Shown: positions 1 to 9,290 of the stretch, piece by piece
Position numbering within the stretch: the first letter of the stretch is position 1
Layout: each line of letters begins with the position of its first letter
NCBI GenBank assembly: GCA_027486755.1
Contig: JAIXOM010000062.1
Location: 23,923-87,922 of the forward strand
Direction: 5' to 3'
Length of the DNA stretch: 64,000 nt
From: Comamonadaceae bacterium
GTDB taxonomy: Bacteria; Pseudomonadota; Gammaproteobacteria; Burkholderiales; Burkholderiaceae_C
Position numbers and translations under genes: made by a program
The notes under the pieces: generated by a model
The model's database searches: none
What the model was told of the DNA's origin: nothing
What the model saw: the letters and a program-made list of their open reading frames with translations, nothing else

Positions 1-377
1 TTCTCGAACTGCACCGGCATGGCAGCCAGGTTGGAGGCGGTACCAATGTGACCGAGCATCGCGAAGATCTTGTCTTGGTTGACCAGCTTTTGCGCCCCCA
101 GCACTGCCCGCTTGGGGTCATAGCCGGAGTCTTCAACCAGCAGCTGGATGCGGCGGCCATTGACGCCGCCCTGCTCGTTGAGTTCTTCCACCCGCAGCTG
201 CATGCCGGCACGCACCTGTTTGCCGAAGCCGGCCAATGGACCGGACAGGTCCTGGATGCTGCCCAGGGTGATGGTGTCTTTGCTCACTCCTTGGCTTTGG
301 GCGTGGGCCAGGCCTGCGCTGAGCGCCAGCGTGAGCGCCGACAAGGTGGCGGCGAGCACTCGGGTATGGGGGGTCAT
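1..377 (-). CDS. livK: ABC transporter substrate-binding protein, LivK/LivJ type (5' part only)
   Basis: This is the N-terminal 125 codons of a periplasmic receptor of the branched-chain amino acid (HAAT) ABC family; the rest lies beyond the left edge. The start ATG at 375-377 follows a good AAGGAG ribosome site. The product opens with a Sec signal peptide (short polar start, Leu/Ala core, AHAQS cleavage region). The mature part carries the family pattern: ITLGSIQDLSGPLAGFG, then an acidic helix ending NEQGGVNGRRI, then LLVEDSGYDPKRAV and a GHIGT loop near the ligand cleft. It follows the acyl-CoA synthetase by about 43 bases and closes the liv operon as visible here. The receptor decides the substrate, which may be an aromatic or fatty carboxylate rather than an amino acid given the neighbouring ligase; the sequence alone does not settle this. 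Confidence 0.9.
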   Translation of the reverse strand, partial: MTPHTRVLAATLSALTLALSAGLAHAQSQGVSKDTITLGSIQDLSGPLAGFGKQVRAGMQLRVEELNEQGGVNGRRIQLLVEDSGYDPKRAVLGAQKLVNQDKIFAMLGHIGTASNLAAMPVQFE

Positions 378-420
378 GGGGTTCTCCTTTGAGGGGGGGG
401 GTCAGATTGCAGCTTACTCT

Positions 421-2274
421 TTACTTGTACATGGCCTCGATCTGGTCGGCATACTTCTTTTCAACCAGCTTGCGCTTGAGCTTCATCGTGGGCGTCAGCT
501 CTTCGTCCTCGGCGCTGAGCTGGCGGTCGAGCAGGAAGAACTTTTTGATCTGCTCAACGCGGGCGAACTTGGCATTGACCCGATCCATTTCAGCCTGTAC
601 CAATTCTTGCACCTCGGGCGCCCTCGTCAAGCTGGCGTAATTACTGAAGGGGATTTCCCGATCCTGGGCGAATTTTTCCACGTTGTCCTGGTCGATCATG
701 ATGATGGCCACCAGGTAGGGTCGTTTGTCGCCAATGACCACCGCGTCGGTGATATAGGGCGAGAACTTGAGCTCGTTTTCCAGCTCGGACGGAGTGATGT
801 TCTTGCCGCCGGCAGTGATGATGATGTCCTTCATCCGGTCGGTGATGCGAAGGTAACCGTCGGCGTCAACCACGCCCACGTCGCCGGTGTGCAGCCAGCC
901 ATCGGCGTCGATCGCCTCGGCGGTTTTGTCGGGCAAGTTCAAATAGCCCTTGAAGACATTGGTCCCGCGCACCAGGATCTCGCCGGTGCTCGGATCAATC
1001 CGCACCTCGTTGAATCCGGCCGCCGGCCCGATCGAGCCGGGCTTGATCCGCCCCGGCGGGTTGCCGGTGGAAGCACCGCAAGTCTCGGTCATGCCCCAGA
1101 CTTCGAGCATGGGCACACCCAGGGCCAGGTACCAGCGCACCAGCTCGGGTGAAATGGGAGCCGCCCCGGTCACGCAGTAGCGGGCCCGGTGTATGCCGAT
1201 CAGCTTGCGCGTGTTGTCCAGCGCCAGCAGGCGCGCCAGCAAAAACTGCAGCTTGAGCGCCGCACCCACCGGCCGGCCGGCCAGCACCGCATCGGCCACC
1301 CGGTAGCCGATGGCAATCGCCCAGGCATAGGCCAGCTGTTGTAGCCGGCTCGACTCCTTGAGTGCGATCATCACGCCCGAGTAGAACTTTTCCCAGACCC
1401 GGGGCACGGCGGTAAACACCGTCGGTGCGATTTCGCGCACGTTTTCGGGCACGGTTTCCGGGTTCTCGACGAAGTTGAGCTTGCAGCCGGTGTAGAGCGA
1501 AAAATACTCACCGCCCACCCGCTCGGCGATATGGCATAGCGGCAAGAAGCACATGCATTCGTCGTCGGTGTTGCGCGATATCAGGGTGTTGTAGCCGCGC
1601 ACGGTGTGCACCAGGGCGCGGTGGCTGTGCATGGCGCCCTTGGGCCTGCCGGTGGTGCCCGAGGTATAGACCAAAATGGCCAGATCGTCGGGCTGCAAGG
1701 CCTGCAAGCGCTGGGCCATCACCGGCTCCTGCTGCGCCATGTGCTCGCGCCCGATCTCGCGCAGCCGGCTCAGGCTGATGACCATGCGGTCTTGCAGTCC
1801 GCGCAGGCCTTCGTCGTCATAAACGATGATCTGGCGCAGCCGGGGCAGTTGGTCGCGCACTTCCAGGGCTTTGTCGAGTTGCTCGTCGTCTTCGACAAAG
1901 AGCATTACCGTGCCGGAGTCTTCGCAGAGGTATTGAACCTGAGAGGGCGCATCGGTCGGGTAGATGCCATTGCTCACCGCCGCGCAGCTGAGCACGGCCA
2001 GGTCGGTCGTCACCCATTCCCGCCGGGTGTTGGCCAAGATGGAGACCACCTCGCCGCAGGCCAGGCCCAGCTGCAACAAGCCGGCGGTGATTTCGCGCAC
2101 CGCCTGCCCAACTTCCTGCCAGTTTTGGCTGTGCCAGATGCCCAGCTCCTTCTGACGCAGCCAGACCTGATGGCTGCGCTCCGTGACCGCGTTCCAGAAC
2201 AGGGCGGGCAGGGTTTCGCCCGCGAGCACCACCCGGGTTTCGGGCGCGATCTGATCGGCTTGCCAGAGGTTCAT
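421..2274 (-). CDS. AMP-forming acyl-CoA synthetase, long-chain (FadD15-like) type
   Basis: A 617-residue member of the ANL superfamily, which activates a carboxylic acid with ATP to an acyl-adenylate and passes it to CoA. Visible motifs are the phosphate loop YTSGTTGRPKG near residue 210, the A5 motif WGMTETCGAS, the A7 motif GWLHTGDVG, the hinge DRMKDIIITAGGKNITPSE and a C-terminal TPTMKLKRK with the catalytic lysine. Length and motif spacing fit the long-chain FadD15-like group and not the shorter benzoate-CoA ligases. It starts 4 bases after livF ends, so it is read in the same mRNA. Its place between transporter ATPase and receptor genes suggests that the imported acid is trapped as its CoA thioester. 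Chain-length preference cannot be read from sequence. Confidence 0.9.
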   Translation of the reverse strand: MNLWQADQIAPETRVVLAGETLPALFWNAVTERSHQVWLRQKELGIWHSQNWQEVGQAVREITAGLLQLGLACGEVVSILANTRREWVTTDLAVLSCAAVSNGIYPTDAPSQVQYLCEDSGTVMLFVEDDEQLDKALEVRDQLPRLRQIIVYDDEGLRGLQDRMVISLSRLREIGREHMAQQEPVMAQRLQALQPDDLAILVYTSGTTGRPKGAMHSHRALVHTVRGYNTLISRNTDDECMCFLPLCHIAERVGGEYFSLYTGCKLNFVENPETVPENVREIAPTVFTAVPRVWEKFYSGVMIALKESSRLQQLAYAWAIAIGYRVADAVLAGRPVGAALKLQFLLARLLALDNTRKLIGIHRARYCVTGAAPISPELVRWYLALGVPMLEVWGMTETCGASTGNPPGRIKPGSIGPAAGFNEVRIDPSTGEILVRGTNVFKGYLNLPDKTAEAIDADGWLHTGDVGVVDADGYLRITDRMKDIIITAGGKNITPSELENELKFSPYITDAVVIGDKRPYLVAIIMIDQDNVEKFAQDREIPFSNYASLTRAPEVQELVQAEMDRVNAKFARVEQIKKFFLLDRQLSAEDEELTPTMKLKRKLVEKKYADQIEAMYK

Positions 2275-2278
2275 GCCA

Positions 2279-3076
2279 TTACCGCCAGTTCTTCTTTTTC
2301 TTCCAGCGCCGCTCGCCGCGCACGCCGGCGTCTTTCATGCCGAGGTAGAACTCCCGGATGTCGTCTTTCTCGCGCAGGCGCTCGCAGCTGTCTTCCATGA
2401 CGATGCGGCCGTTTTCCAGCACATAGCCATAGTCGGCCGCATTGAGCGCCATATTAGCGTTTTGCTCGACCAGCAAGATGGTGGTGCCACGCTCGCGGTT
2501 GATGCGCACCACGATCTCGAAGATTTCTTTGGTCAGCTTCGGGCTCAGACCCAGGCTGGGCTCGTCGAGCAAGATCAGCTCAGGCCTGGCCATCAGGGCG
2601 CGCGAGATGGCCAGCATCTGCTGCTGTCCGCCCGAGAGCAGGCCAGCGTCCTGCCCGGCGCGTTCGCGCAGGATCGGGAAGTAGGCGAAAACCGTCTCCA
2701 TGTCGCTGGCCACCGCGTCGCGGTCGCTGCGGGTGTAGGCGCCCATCAGCAGGTTGTCGCGCACCGACAGCAGGGGAAAGACCTCGCGGCCCTCAGGCAC
2801 ATGCGAGAGCCCGCGGCGCACGATCTCCGCCGGGTCGCGGGCGGTGATGTCCTGCCCCTGAAAAAGCACCTGGCCCTTGCGCGGATCGATGATGCCCGAG
2901 ATGGTTTTGAGGATGGTGGTCTTGCCCGCCCCGTTGGAGCCCAGCACGGTGGCAATTTGGCCGCGCTGCACCTTGAGGCTGACGCCGCGGATGGCGCGGA
3001 TAGGCCCATAGGCGCTCTCCACATTGGCCAGCACCAGCAGCGGCTCGTCGTTCACGGCAGCAGCATCCTGGCTCAT
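2279..3076 (-). CDS. livF: Branched-chain type ABC transporter ATP-binding protein LivF
   Basis: A 265-residue ABC ATPase, one of two that power the HAAT importer from the cytoplasmic side. It shows Walker A GSNGAGKTT, the signature LSGGQQQMLAISRAL, Walker B LILLDEPSLGLSP and the switch LVEQNA, all characteristic of LivF. It is about 30 residues longer than usual because of a short N-terminal leader and a basic tail ending in a lysine-rich stretch. The ATG overlaps the livG stop codon in an ATGA, so translation is probably coupled, and it is followed 4 bases later by the acyl-CoA synthetase. Confidence 0.95.
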   Translation of the reverse strand: MSQDAAAVNDEPLLVLANVESAYGPIRAIRGVSLKVQRGQIATVLGSNGAGKTTILKTISGIIDPRKGQVLFQGQDITARDPAEIVRRGLSHVPEGREVFPLLSVRDNLLMGAYTRSDRDAVASDMETVFAYFPILRERAGQDAGLLSGGQQQMLAISRALMARPELILLDEPSLGLSPKLTKEIFEIVVRINRERGTTILLVEQNANMALNAADYGYVLENGRIVMEDSCERLREKDDIREFYLGMKDAGVRGERRWKKKKNWR

Positions 3077-3939
3077 CGCTGAGCCCCTTTTTGCGCCGGG
3101 GCAAGTCCTGGTGTAGGAGCTTGGGGCGACGCTTGTGGCCTGCGCAGGCTGGCGACATCGTCGACCGAGCCTAAATAAGCTTCGATCACCCCCGGGTCGC
3201 TTTGCACTTGGGCCGGTGTACCCAGGGCCAGCACCTGTCCCTGGTTCATGGCCAGCACCCGGTCCGAGACCCTAGAGACCAGCGACATATCGTGTTCGAC
3301 CATCAGCACCGTGATGCCCAGCTCGTGCCGGATGTCCTGGATCCAGAACGCCATGTCGTCGGTTTCCTCGACATTCAGGCCCGATGAGGGCTCGTCGAGC
3401 AGCAACAGGCGCGGCTCGGTACACAGCGCGCGGCCAAGTTCGACCACCTTGCGCACCCCGTAGGGCAGGCCAGCAACCAGGCTGTCACGGTGATGCTGCA
3501 GGTCGAGAAATTCGATCACCTTTTCAGCCTGCTCGCGGGCCCGCAGTTCGGCCTGTCTGACCCGGGGGGTGAACAGCAGGTCATGCCAGGGCTTGCTCTG
3601 TCGGTGCGTGTGGCAGCCGATCAGCAGGTTGTGCAGCACGCTCGCATGCTCAAACAGCTCGATGTTCTGGAAGGTGCGGGCAATGCCTGCCCCGGCCACC
3701 TGGTGGGCCGGCATGTCGGTCAGCGTCATCGGGCCCTGCGGACCGCTGTAGCTGATGCTGCCACTGGTGGGGGTGTAGATGCGGCTGATCAGGTTGAACA
3801 CTGTGGTCTTGCCTGCGCCATTGGGCCCGATCAAGGTGAATACCTCGCCGGCTTGCACCTCAAAGCTCACCTCGTTGACGGCCAGCACGCCGCCAAAGCG
3901 CACGCTCAGGCCCTGCGCTTGCAGCAGCGGGGCGCTCAC
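3073..3939 (-). CDS. livG: Branched-chain type ABC transporter ATP-binding protein LivG
   Basis: The second ATPase of the importer, 288 residues. Walker A is GPNGAGKTT. The LivG-specific insert with GIARTFQNIELF follows, then the nucleotide-binding PYGVRKVVELGRAL region (a degenerate signature, usual in LivG), Walker B LLLLDEPSSGLN and MVEHDMS. The start is a GTG at 3937-3939. The C-terminal 30 residues are rich in Pro, Ala and Gln and look like an unstructured tail not shared with family members of about 255 residues. It lies 34 bases after livM and overlaps livF by 4 bases. Confidence 0.95.
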   Translation of the reverse strand: MSAPLLQAQGLSVRFGGVLAVNEVSFEVQAGEVFTLIGPNGAGKTTVFNLISRIYTPTSGSISYSGPQGPMTLTDMPAHQVAGAGIARTFQNIELFEHASVLHNLLIGCHTHRQSKPWHDLLFTPRVRQAELRAREQAEKVIEFLDLQHHRDSLVAGLPYGVRKVVELGRALCTEPRLLLLDEPSSGLNVEETDDMAFWIQDIRHELGITVLMVEHDMSLVSRVSDRVLAMNQGQVLALGTPAQVQSDPGVIEAYLGSVDDVASLRRPQASPQAPTPGLAPAQKGAQR

Positions 3940-3973
3940 GGCTGCCCTCCGCAGGGGCTATGGGGGCGGGACA

Positions 3974-5050
3974 TCATTTGAGGCGGTCCGATTTCTGGAA
4001 GGACTTCTGCCGCTTGAACATGCCCTGGCGGTAGAAGGGGAACAGTTGCAGATAGGCGCGGATCTTGAGCCAACGGCCATACAGGCCCATGGGCTCAAAC
4101 AGCACAAAAGCCACCAGCACCGCGCCGTAGACCACGGCCTTGAGACCCGGCGCGCCGCCTATGGCCTCGGGCAGGAAGTCTTTAACCACCGAGATCGCCT
4201 GCGGCAGGCCAATGAGAAAGATAGCGCCGAGAAAAACACCGTGAATGAAGCCCAGGCCCCCGATGACCACCATCAGCAGCAGGTCGATGGACTGGATGAT
4301 GTTGAACTGATCGGGGGTGAGAAAGCGGATCTGGTGCGCGTACAGGGCCCCGCCTATGCCGGCCAGCGCGGCCGAAAAGGAAAAGCTCAGGGTCTTGTAG
4401 TAGGCCAGGTGTATGCCCATGCTCTGGGCTGAGATTTCGGAGTCGCGGATGGCCACAAAAGCGCGGCCGGTGGGCGAACGCAGCAGGTTCAGGCAGGCCA
4501 GCGTGGCCAGCACCGTGACCACCAGGCAGACAAAGTAAAACGAGCTGCCGGTATCGGCGACCCAGCCAAACATCTGCGGCGCGCTCACCGTCTTGCCGGT
4601 GTTACCGCCGGTCACGCTCTCCCAGCGCGCAAACACCTCTTCAACGATGAAACCAAATGACAGCGTGGCAATGCCCAGGTAGATGCCCTTGACCCGCAGC
4701 GCCGGCAGGCCTACCACCACCCCGACCGCAGCCGACAGCAGGCCGGCCGCAGCCATGGCCAGCGGGAAGGGCCAGCCCATATTGGTAAGCACGGCTTGGG
4801 TGTAGGCGCCCACGCCCAGGAAGGCCGCGTGGCCGATGGAAAACAGGCCGGTAAAGCCAGCCAGCATCATCAGGCCCAGGCCGACCACCGAATAGATCAG
4901 GATGAAGGTCAGCTGCGCCAGCAGGTATTCCGACAGCAGCCAGGGCGCGGCCAGCAGCAGCAGGCCCAACAGGCCATACCAGAAGCGATGGCCCTCGTGC
5001 TTGGCCAGGCTCAGGTCCTGCGCATAGCTGGTCTTGAAGATAAAGCGCAT
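3974..5050 (-). CDS. livM: Branched-chain type ABC transporter permease LivM
   Basis: A 358-residue inner-membrane permease with eight or more hydrophobic segments. It carries the LivM hallmarks: GLGLMMLAGFTGLFSIGHAAF in the first third, LPALRVKGIYLGIATLSFGF in the middle and the cytoplasmic-loop region AYYKTLSFSFSAALAGIGGAL, which contacts the ATPase. It pairs with LivH to form the translocation pore. The C-terminus ends in a basic stretch of about 25 residues beyond the last membrane helix. It begins 32 bases downstream of livH. Confidence 0.95.
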   Translation of the reverse strand: MRFIFKTSYAQDLSLAKHEGHRFWYGLLGLLLLAAPWLLSEYLLAQLTFILIYSVVGLGLMMLAGFTGLFSIGHAAFLGVGAYTQAVLTNMGWPFPLAMAAAGLLSAAVGVVVGLPALRVKGIYLGIATLSFGFIVEEVFARWESVTGGNTGKTVSAPQMFGWVADTGSSFYFVCLVVTVLATLACLNLLRSPTGRAFVAIRDSEISAQSMGIHLAYYKTLSFSFSAALAGIGGALYAHQIRFLTPDQFNIIQSIDLLLMVVIGGLGFIHGVFLGAIFLIGLPQAISVVKDFLPEAIGGAPGLKAVVYGAVLVAFVLFEPMGLYGRWLKIRAYLQLFPFYRQGMFKRQKSFQKSDRLK

Positions 5051-5082
5051 GGCTCAGCGGGTCTCCAGCAGGGCGGGGTGGC

Positions 5083-5958
5083 TCATACCTTTTTGCTCAG
5101 GCGTTCGCCAAACAGGCCGTTGGGTTTGACCATCAGCATGACCAGTACCACCACATAGGCGGCGATGTCCTTGAAGCCTTCGGGCAGGTAAAAGCCGGCC
5201 AGCGATTCGACCACGCCGATGATGATGCCGCCCACCAGGGCGCCGGGCAGGCTGGTAAAGCCGCCGACGACTGCCGCCGGAAAGGCCTTGAGGCCGATGA
5301 AGCCCATATTGGCATGCACAAAGGTGATGGGGGCCAGCAGCAAGCCGGCAATGGCGGCCATGACCGCGGCCAGCGCCCAGACCAGGCCATTGAGCCGCTG
5401 CACCGGAATGCCCATGTAGTAGGCCGCCAGCTGGTTTTGCGAGGACGCTTGCATGGCAATGCCCAGCTTGGTGTATCGAAACAGGGCAAACAGCAGCGCA
5501 CTGAGCACCGCGGTCAGCCCCATCACCATGAGGTGCTCCATGGGAACGATCAGGCCGCCGGCCTGCAGCAACTGGTCTTTGTAGGGCACGGGCAGCACAT
5601 GGGTGTCGGTGCCGAAGCCGGGCAGCATGGTGATCAGCCCGCGTGCGACATAGCCCACACCGATGGTGAGCATGACGATGGAAAACGCGGGTTGCCCCAA
5701 GATGGGCCGGATCAGCGCTCGCTCGAGCAGCAGGCCGAACAGCGCCATGCCGGCCATGGCCGCCAGCACCGCCAGCCAGAAGGGAAAGCCCAGCACCGTC
5801 ATGCACACCAGGCCGCCAAAGGCGCCGAGCATCATGAGTTCGCCCTGAGCGAAGCTCACGGTTTCGGTGGCCTTGTAGATGAGCACGAAACCCAGGGCGA
5901 TCAGCCCGTAGATGCAGCCCAGGGCGACGCCGCTGATCACCAGCTGCACGAATTGCAC
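5083..5958 (-). CDS. livH: Branched-chain type ABC transporter permease LivH
   Basis: The 291-residue LivH partner permease, very hydrophobic throughout. Family marks are GCIYGLIALGFVLIYKATETVSFAQGELMMLGAF at the N-terminus (split here over a helix and the following loop), the central YTKLGIAMQASSQN coupling region and ALVGGIIIGVVESLAG near the end. The start is a GTG at 5956-5958 with a GGAG about 10 bases upstream. It is the first gene of the operon livH-livM-livG-livF-ligase-livK. The 145 bases between it and panC should hold the operon promoter, but I see no site clear enough to annotate. Confidence 0.94.
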   Translation of the reverse strand: MQFVQLVISGVALGCIYGLIALGFVLIYKATETVSFAQGELMMLGAFGGLVCMTVLGFPFWLAVLAAMAGMALFGLLLERALIRPILGQPAFSIVMLTIGVGYVARGLITMLPGFGTDTHVLPVPYKDQLLQAGGLIVPMEHLMVMGLTAVLSALLFALFRYTKLGIAMQASSQNQLAAYYMGIPVQRLNGLVWALAAVMAAIAGLLLAPITFVHANMGFIGLKAFPAAVVGGFTSLPGALVGGIIIGVVESLAGFYLPEGFKDIAAYVVVLVMLMVKPNGLFGERLSKKV

Positions 5959-6103
5959 GAATCAAATCTCCAACAAAGACCGATTTATAGCCTTGACGCT
6001 AAGCCTTTGTCTTTAGGGGTTGATCCGATCAGGGTAGACCCCGCCCTTGGCCAAGACGCAAACCAAGCTCACGGTTGAGCCCGATTGCGGTTCTTTGTGA
6101 GGC

Positions 6104-6952
6104 TCAGAACTCGAGGTTATCGATCAGGCGGGTTTTGCCCAGGCGTGCGGCCCCCAGGGCCACTAGCGCCTGATCAGCCAGAGCGCCCTCAGGCGCCAGC
6201 AAATCGGTGCGACGGCGCACCGTCAGGTAGTCGCTTTGCCAGCCCCGCGCATTGAGGGCTTGCAGGGCCTGCGCTTCCAGGGCGGGCAGCGCCTCGGCCC
6301 CGTTCTGCCGTGTTTGCAGCGCCAGTTGCTGTAGGGCGCGAGACAGAGCCACCGCCTCGATGCGATGCTCAGCACTGAGGTAGCCGTTACGAGAAGACAA
6401 GGCCAGGCCGTCATCAGCCCTGCGCGTGGCGGCCGTGACGATCTCGATCGGCAGGGCAAATTGGCGCACCATATGCCGGATCACCAACTGCTGCTGGTAG
6501 TCCTTCATGCCAAACAGGGCCACGCCCGCTGCCTTGCCGGCAAACACCGCCTGGAACAACTTCATCACCACGGTGCAGACCCCGGTGAAAAAGCCAGGCC
6601 GAAAATGCCCTTCCAAAATATCGGCCAGGGCTGGGTCGGGCAGCACCTTGAAGGTTTGCGCTTGCGGGTAGAGCTCGGCTTCGGCAGGCGCGAACAGCAC
6701 CTGGCAGCCTGTGGCCTTGAGCTGCGCTGCGTCCTCACTGAGAGTGCGCGGATAGCTGTCAAAGTCTTCGTGCGGCGCAAACTGCAGGCGGTTGACGAAG
6801 ATGCTGGCCACCGTCATGTCACCCAGGGCCCGAGCCTGCTGGACCAGATCAAGATGGCCCTGGTGCAAATTGCCCATGGTGGCCACAAAGGCCGGCTTGT
6901 GGCTGCCTGACAGCGCAGCGCGCAGATCGGCAAGGGTGTGAACGATCAACAT
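6104..6952 (-). CDS. panC: Pantothenate synthetase
   Basis: PanC joins pantoate and beta-alanine with ATP to make pantothenate, the CoA precursor. The 282-residue protein has the nucleotidyltransferase signatures: the HIGH-like [12 protein letters not shown] near residue 27, [35 protein letters not shown], the ATP-binding [15 protein letters not shown] and [13 protein letters not shown], a KMSKS-equivalent region. The length is normal. One departure is GNLHQGH where most PanC proteins have GALHxGH. It is downstream of panB in the same direction, separated by 72 bases that contain an inverted repeat. Confidence 0.96.
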   Translation of the reverse strand: MLIVHTLADLRAALSGSHKPAFVATMGNLHQGHLDLVQQARALGDMTVASIFVNRLQFAPHEDFDSYPRTLSEDAAQLKATGCQVLFAPAEAELYPQAQTFKVLPDPALADILEGHFRPGFFTGVCTVVMKLFQAVFAGKAAGVALFGMKDYQQQLVIRHMVRQFALPIEIVTAATRRADDGLALSSRNGYLSAEHRIEAVALSRALQQLALQTRQNGAEALPALEAQALQALNARGWQSDYLTVRRRTDLLAPEGALADQALVALGAARLGKTRLIDNLEF

Positions 6953-6959
6953 GTCTGGG

Positions 6960-7004
6960 GTCTGCGCATGGGCGCCATCAGGCGCTCGTGGACGATGCGC
7001 AGAC
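6960..7004. repeat. Inverted repeat between panB and panC
   Basis: Perfect 10-base arms GTCTGCGCAT (6960-6969) and ATGCGCAGAC (6995-7004) enclose 25 bases that themselves contain GGCGCC and GGCGC segments. In the transcript this would fold just after the panB stop and before panC. There is no T run, so it is not a standard intrinsic terminator; it could stabilise or attenuate the mRNA. Confidence 0.5.
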
Positions 7005-7024
7005 TGTACCTTGCGCCCAGGGCC

Positions 7025-7906
7025 TCACCAGCCGTGGGTGTCATCTACGGGAAAGCTGCCATCCTTGACCGCTTTGACATACGCCTGTATGGCATCGCGC
7101 ACGCCGCTGGCGCCTTCCATGAAGTTGCGCACAAACTTTGGGTTCTTGCCCAGGTTGACGCCCAGCATGTCGTGCATGACCAGCACCTGGCCAGCCGTGC
7201 CCCTGCCCGCGCCTATGCCTATGGTGGCACAGCGCTTGAGCTCGCCGGTGAGTTCGGCCGACAGGCGGGCTGGCACCATCTCCAGCACCAGCATGGCTGC
7301 GCCTGCGTCCTGCAGTTCATGGGCGTGGCGTTTGAGGGTGGCCGCTGCATCGTCGCCCTTGCCCTGCACCCGGTAGCCGCCCAGGGCGTGTACCGTCTGC
7401 GGCGTCAGGCCCAGATGCGCGCACACCGGAATGCCGCGCTCGACCAGAAAGCGCACGGTCTCGGCGGTCCAGCCGCCGCCTTCGAGCTTGACCATGTGCG
7501 CGCCGGCCTGCATCAGCACCGCTGCGCTGCGCAAGGCCTGCTCGCGCGACTCGTGATAAGTGCCAAAGGGCAGGTCGCCGATCACCCAGGCGGTGCCTTG
7601 CACCCGGCGCAGGCCGCGCACCACGCTCTCGGTGTGGTAGCGCATGGTCTCCAGGCTCACGCCCACCGTGCTATTTAGACCCTGGCAGACCATGCCCAAG
7701 GAGTCGCCCACCAAAATCGTTTCCACCCCGGCAGCGTCGGCCACCGCCGCAAAAGTGGCGTCGTAGGCGGTGAGCATCACGATCTTCTCGCCGCTGGCAT
7801 GCATTTCCCGCAGGCGCGGCAGGCTCACCGGGCGGCGCGAAGCGGGCACGCTCGCGGGGGGCAGGGTGCCGTAGGGGGAGGACGGGTTGGAGGGGGTTTC
7901 GTTCAC
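7025..7906 (-). CDS. panB: 3-methyl-2-oxobutanoate hydroxymethyltransferase
   Basis: PanB transfers a hydroxymethyl group from methylene-tetrahydrofolate to ketoisovalerate, giving ketopantoate. The 293-residue protein shows [19 protein letters not shown], the metal- and substrate-binding [27 protein letters not shown] and [22 protein letters not shown], all standard. The only start I can place is GTG at 7904-7906; it gives an N-terminal extension of about 25 residues rich in Pro and Ser compared with typical proteins, so the true start could be a little further in. It forms a two-gene pantothenate unit with panC. Confidence 0.95.
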   Translation of the reverse strand: MNETPSNPSSPYGTLPPASVPASRRPVSLPRLREMHASGEKIVMLTAYDATFAAVADAAGVETILVGDSLGMVCQGLNSTVGVSLETMRYHTESVVRGLRRVQGTAWVIGDLPFGTYHESREQALRSAAVLMQAGAHMVKLEGGGWTAETVRFLVERGIPVCAHLGLTPQTVHALGGYRVQGKGDDAAATLKRHAHELQDAGAAMLVLEMVPARLSAELTGELKRCATIGIGAGRGTAGQVLVMHDMLGVNLGKNPKFVRNFMEGASGVRDAIQAYVKAVKDGSFPVDDTHGW

Positions 7907-8024
7907 GGTGGCGGCATCTTCAAGTCAGGGGGAAGGCAGTTTATACAGCCGGGCGCTTGTGATCCAGTGCCTTTCCCCTGCGGCGGGTGCGGGCTCAGAC
8001 TGGCACGGTTCAGGTGGGCCAGAT

Positions 8025-8957
8025 TCAGACCGGCATATATGCCAGCCGCACATAGATGGGCGCAAAGGCTTCGGCCTGCGTGACATCGACCAGTCCCTCC
8101 TTGGCCAGTTCGAGCAGGGCGATGAAGGTCACCACCAAAACCGGCATGCCGCGCGAGGTATCGAAGAGATTTTCAAACTCCACAAAACGCCGCCCTTGCA
8201 AGGTACGCAGCACAATGCTCATGTGTTCGCGCACGCTCAGCTGCTCGCGGCTGATCACATGGTGCTGTACCAGCTTGGCGCGCTTGACGATGTCGCGCCA
8301 GGCCTGCTGCAGGTCGACCAGATGCACGTCTGGAAAGCGCGGCTGCAAGGCCTGCTCCACATACACCTGGGCGCGCACGATGTCGCGCCCGAGTTGCGGC
8401 ACATCGCTCAGGCGCTGGGCGGCCAGCTTCATCTGCTCGTACTCGAGCAGACGTCGCACCAACTCTGCGCGCGGATCTTCCGTCTCCTGACCTTCGGCCG
8501 TCTTTTTGGGCGGCAGCAGCATGCGCGACTTGATCTCGATCAGCATCGCAGCCATCAGCAGGTATTCGGCCGCCAACTCCAGGTGGGTTGTGCGGATCTC
8601 ATCGACATAGCTCAGGTATTGGCGGGTGACTGCCGCCATGGGGATATCGAGGATGTTGAAGTTTTGCTTGCGGATCAGATAGAGGAGCAGGTCCAGCGGG
8701 CCCTCAAAGGCCTCCAGGAAGACCTGCAGCGCGTCGGGCGGGATGTAGAGGTCCTGCGGCAGCGCAAACAGCGGCTCGCCGTAGAGCCGGGCCAGCGCGA
8801 CCTGGTCCACCACCTCAGGCATGGCCGGAATCACCGGGCCATGGGTGTCCTCGGCGCGCGCCTGGACCGGCACGGGCAGGGCCATGGGCAGCTCGGCCTG
8901 AGCCGAGCTCGCAGGGCTTTCAGCGGGTAGCGGCCCCGGGGACGGATCGACGTTCAA
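8025..8957 (-). CDS. scpA: Segregation and condensation protein A
   Basis: ScpA is the kleisin subunit of the Smc-ScpAB condensin that organises the chromosome. The core is recognisable from FEGPLDLLLYLIRKQNFNILDIPM, followed by the helical segment EYLLMAAMLIEIKSRMLLP and a C-terminal winged-helix region ending VTQAEAFAPIYVRLAY. The frame opens with TTG at 8955-8957, giving 310 residues. An ATG at 8883-8885 would give 286 residues. Neither has a strong ribosome site, so the first 24 residues are doubtful. scpB is not in this window. It is downstream of the DUF3460 gene, 59 bases apart. Confidence 0.93.
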   Translation of the reverse strand: MNVDPSPGPLPAESPASSAQAELPMALPVPVQARAEDTHGPVIPAMPEVVDQVALARLYGEPLFALPQDLYIPPDALQVFLEAFEGPLDLLLYLIRKQNFNILDIPMAAVTRQYLSYVDEIRTTHLELAAEYLLMAAMLIEIKSRMLLPPKKTAEGQETEDPRAELVRRLLEYEQMKLAAQRLSDVPQLGRDIVRAQVYVEQALQPRFPDVHLVDLQQAWRDIVKRAKLVQHHVISREQLSVREHMSIVLRTLQGRRFVEFENLFDTSRGMPVLVVTFIALLELAKEGLVDVTQAEAFAPIYVRLAYMPV

Positions 8958-9016
8958 GATGCAGCCGGCAGTCTGGGCGGTTCGGGAGGTGCGGTGCGCG
9001 CGGTGTGAGCCGTCAA

Positions 9017-9235
9017 TTACTGGCTGTTGGGGTGACCGGTGGTTTGATACACATAGCCCTTTTGCCGAACCCGGCCCTGCGCGAATTCCTGCTGATCAGT
9101 CCGGTCGACAGGCTGCTCCCACCAGATCGAGCGCCCCTGACGCTGGCGCGCTTCCAAATCGGGCTCGCTGGCTTTGAGCTGCTCGATGAAGTTGGTGATG
9201 CCTGAGGTGTAGTCGGGACGGCGGAAGATGGGCAT
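9017..9235 (-). CDS. DUF3460 family small protein
   Basis: A 72-residue protein starting MPIFRRPDYTSGITNFIEQL with a central RQRQGRSIWWEQPVDR and ending QKGYVYQTTGH. This is the DUF3460 pattern, which I know only from Burkholderiales, usually beside scpA and the pan genes as here. Function is unknown. There is no signal peptide or membrane segment; it is charged and probably cytoplasmic. It lies 55 bases downstream of metG and 59 upstream of scpA, probably in the same transcript. Confidence 0.88.
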   Translation of the reverse strand: MPIFRRPDYTSGITNFIEQLKASEPDLEARQRQGRSIWWEQPVDRTDQQEFAQGRVRQKGYVYQTTGHPNSQ

Positions 9236-9290
9236 GGCGCTGGCAATCTCGGTAAAAGCAACATTTTAGGCGCTGGCGCCTGCCCAGGCC

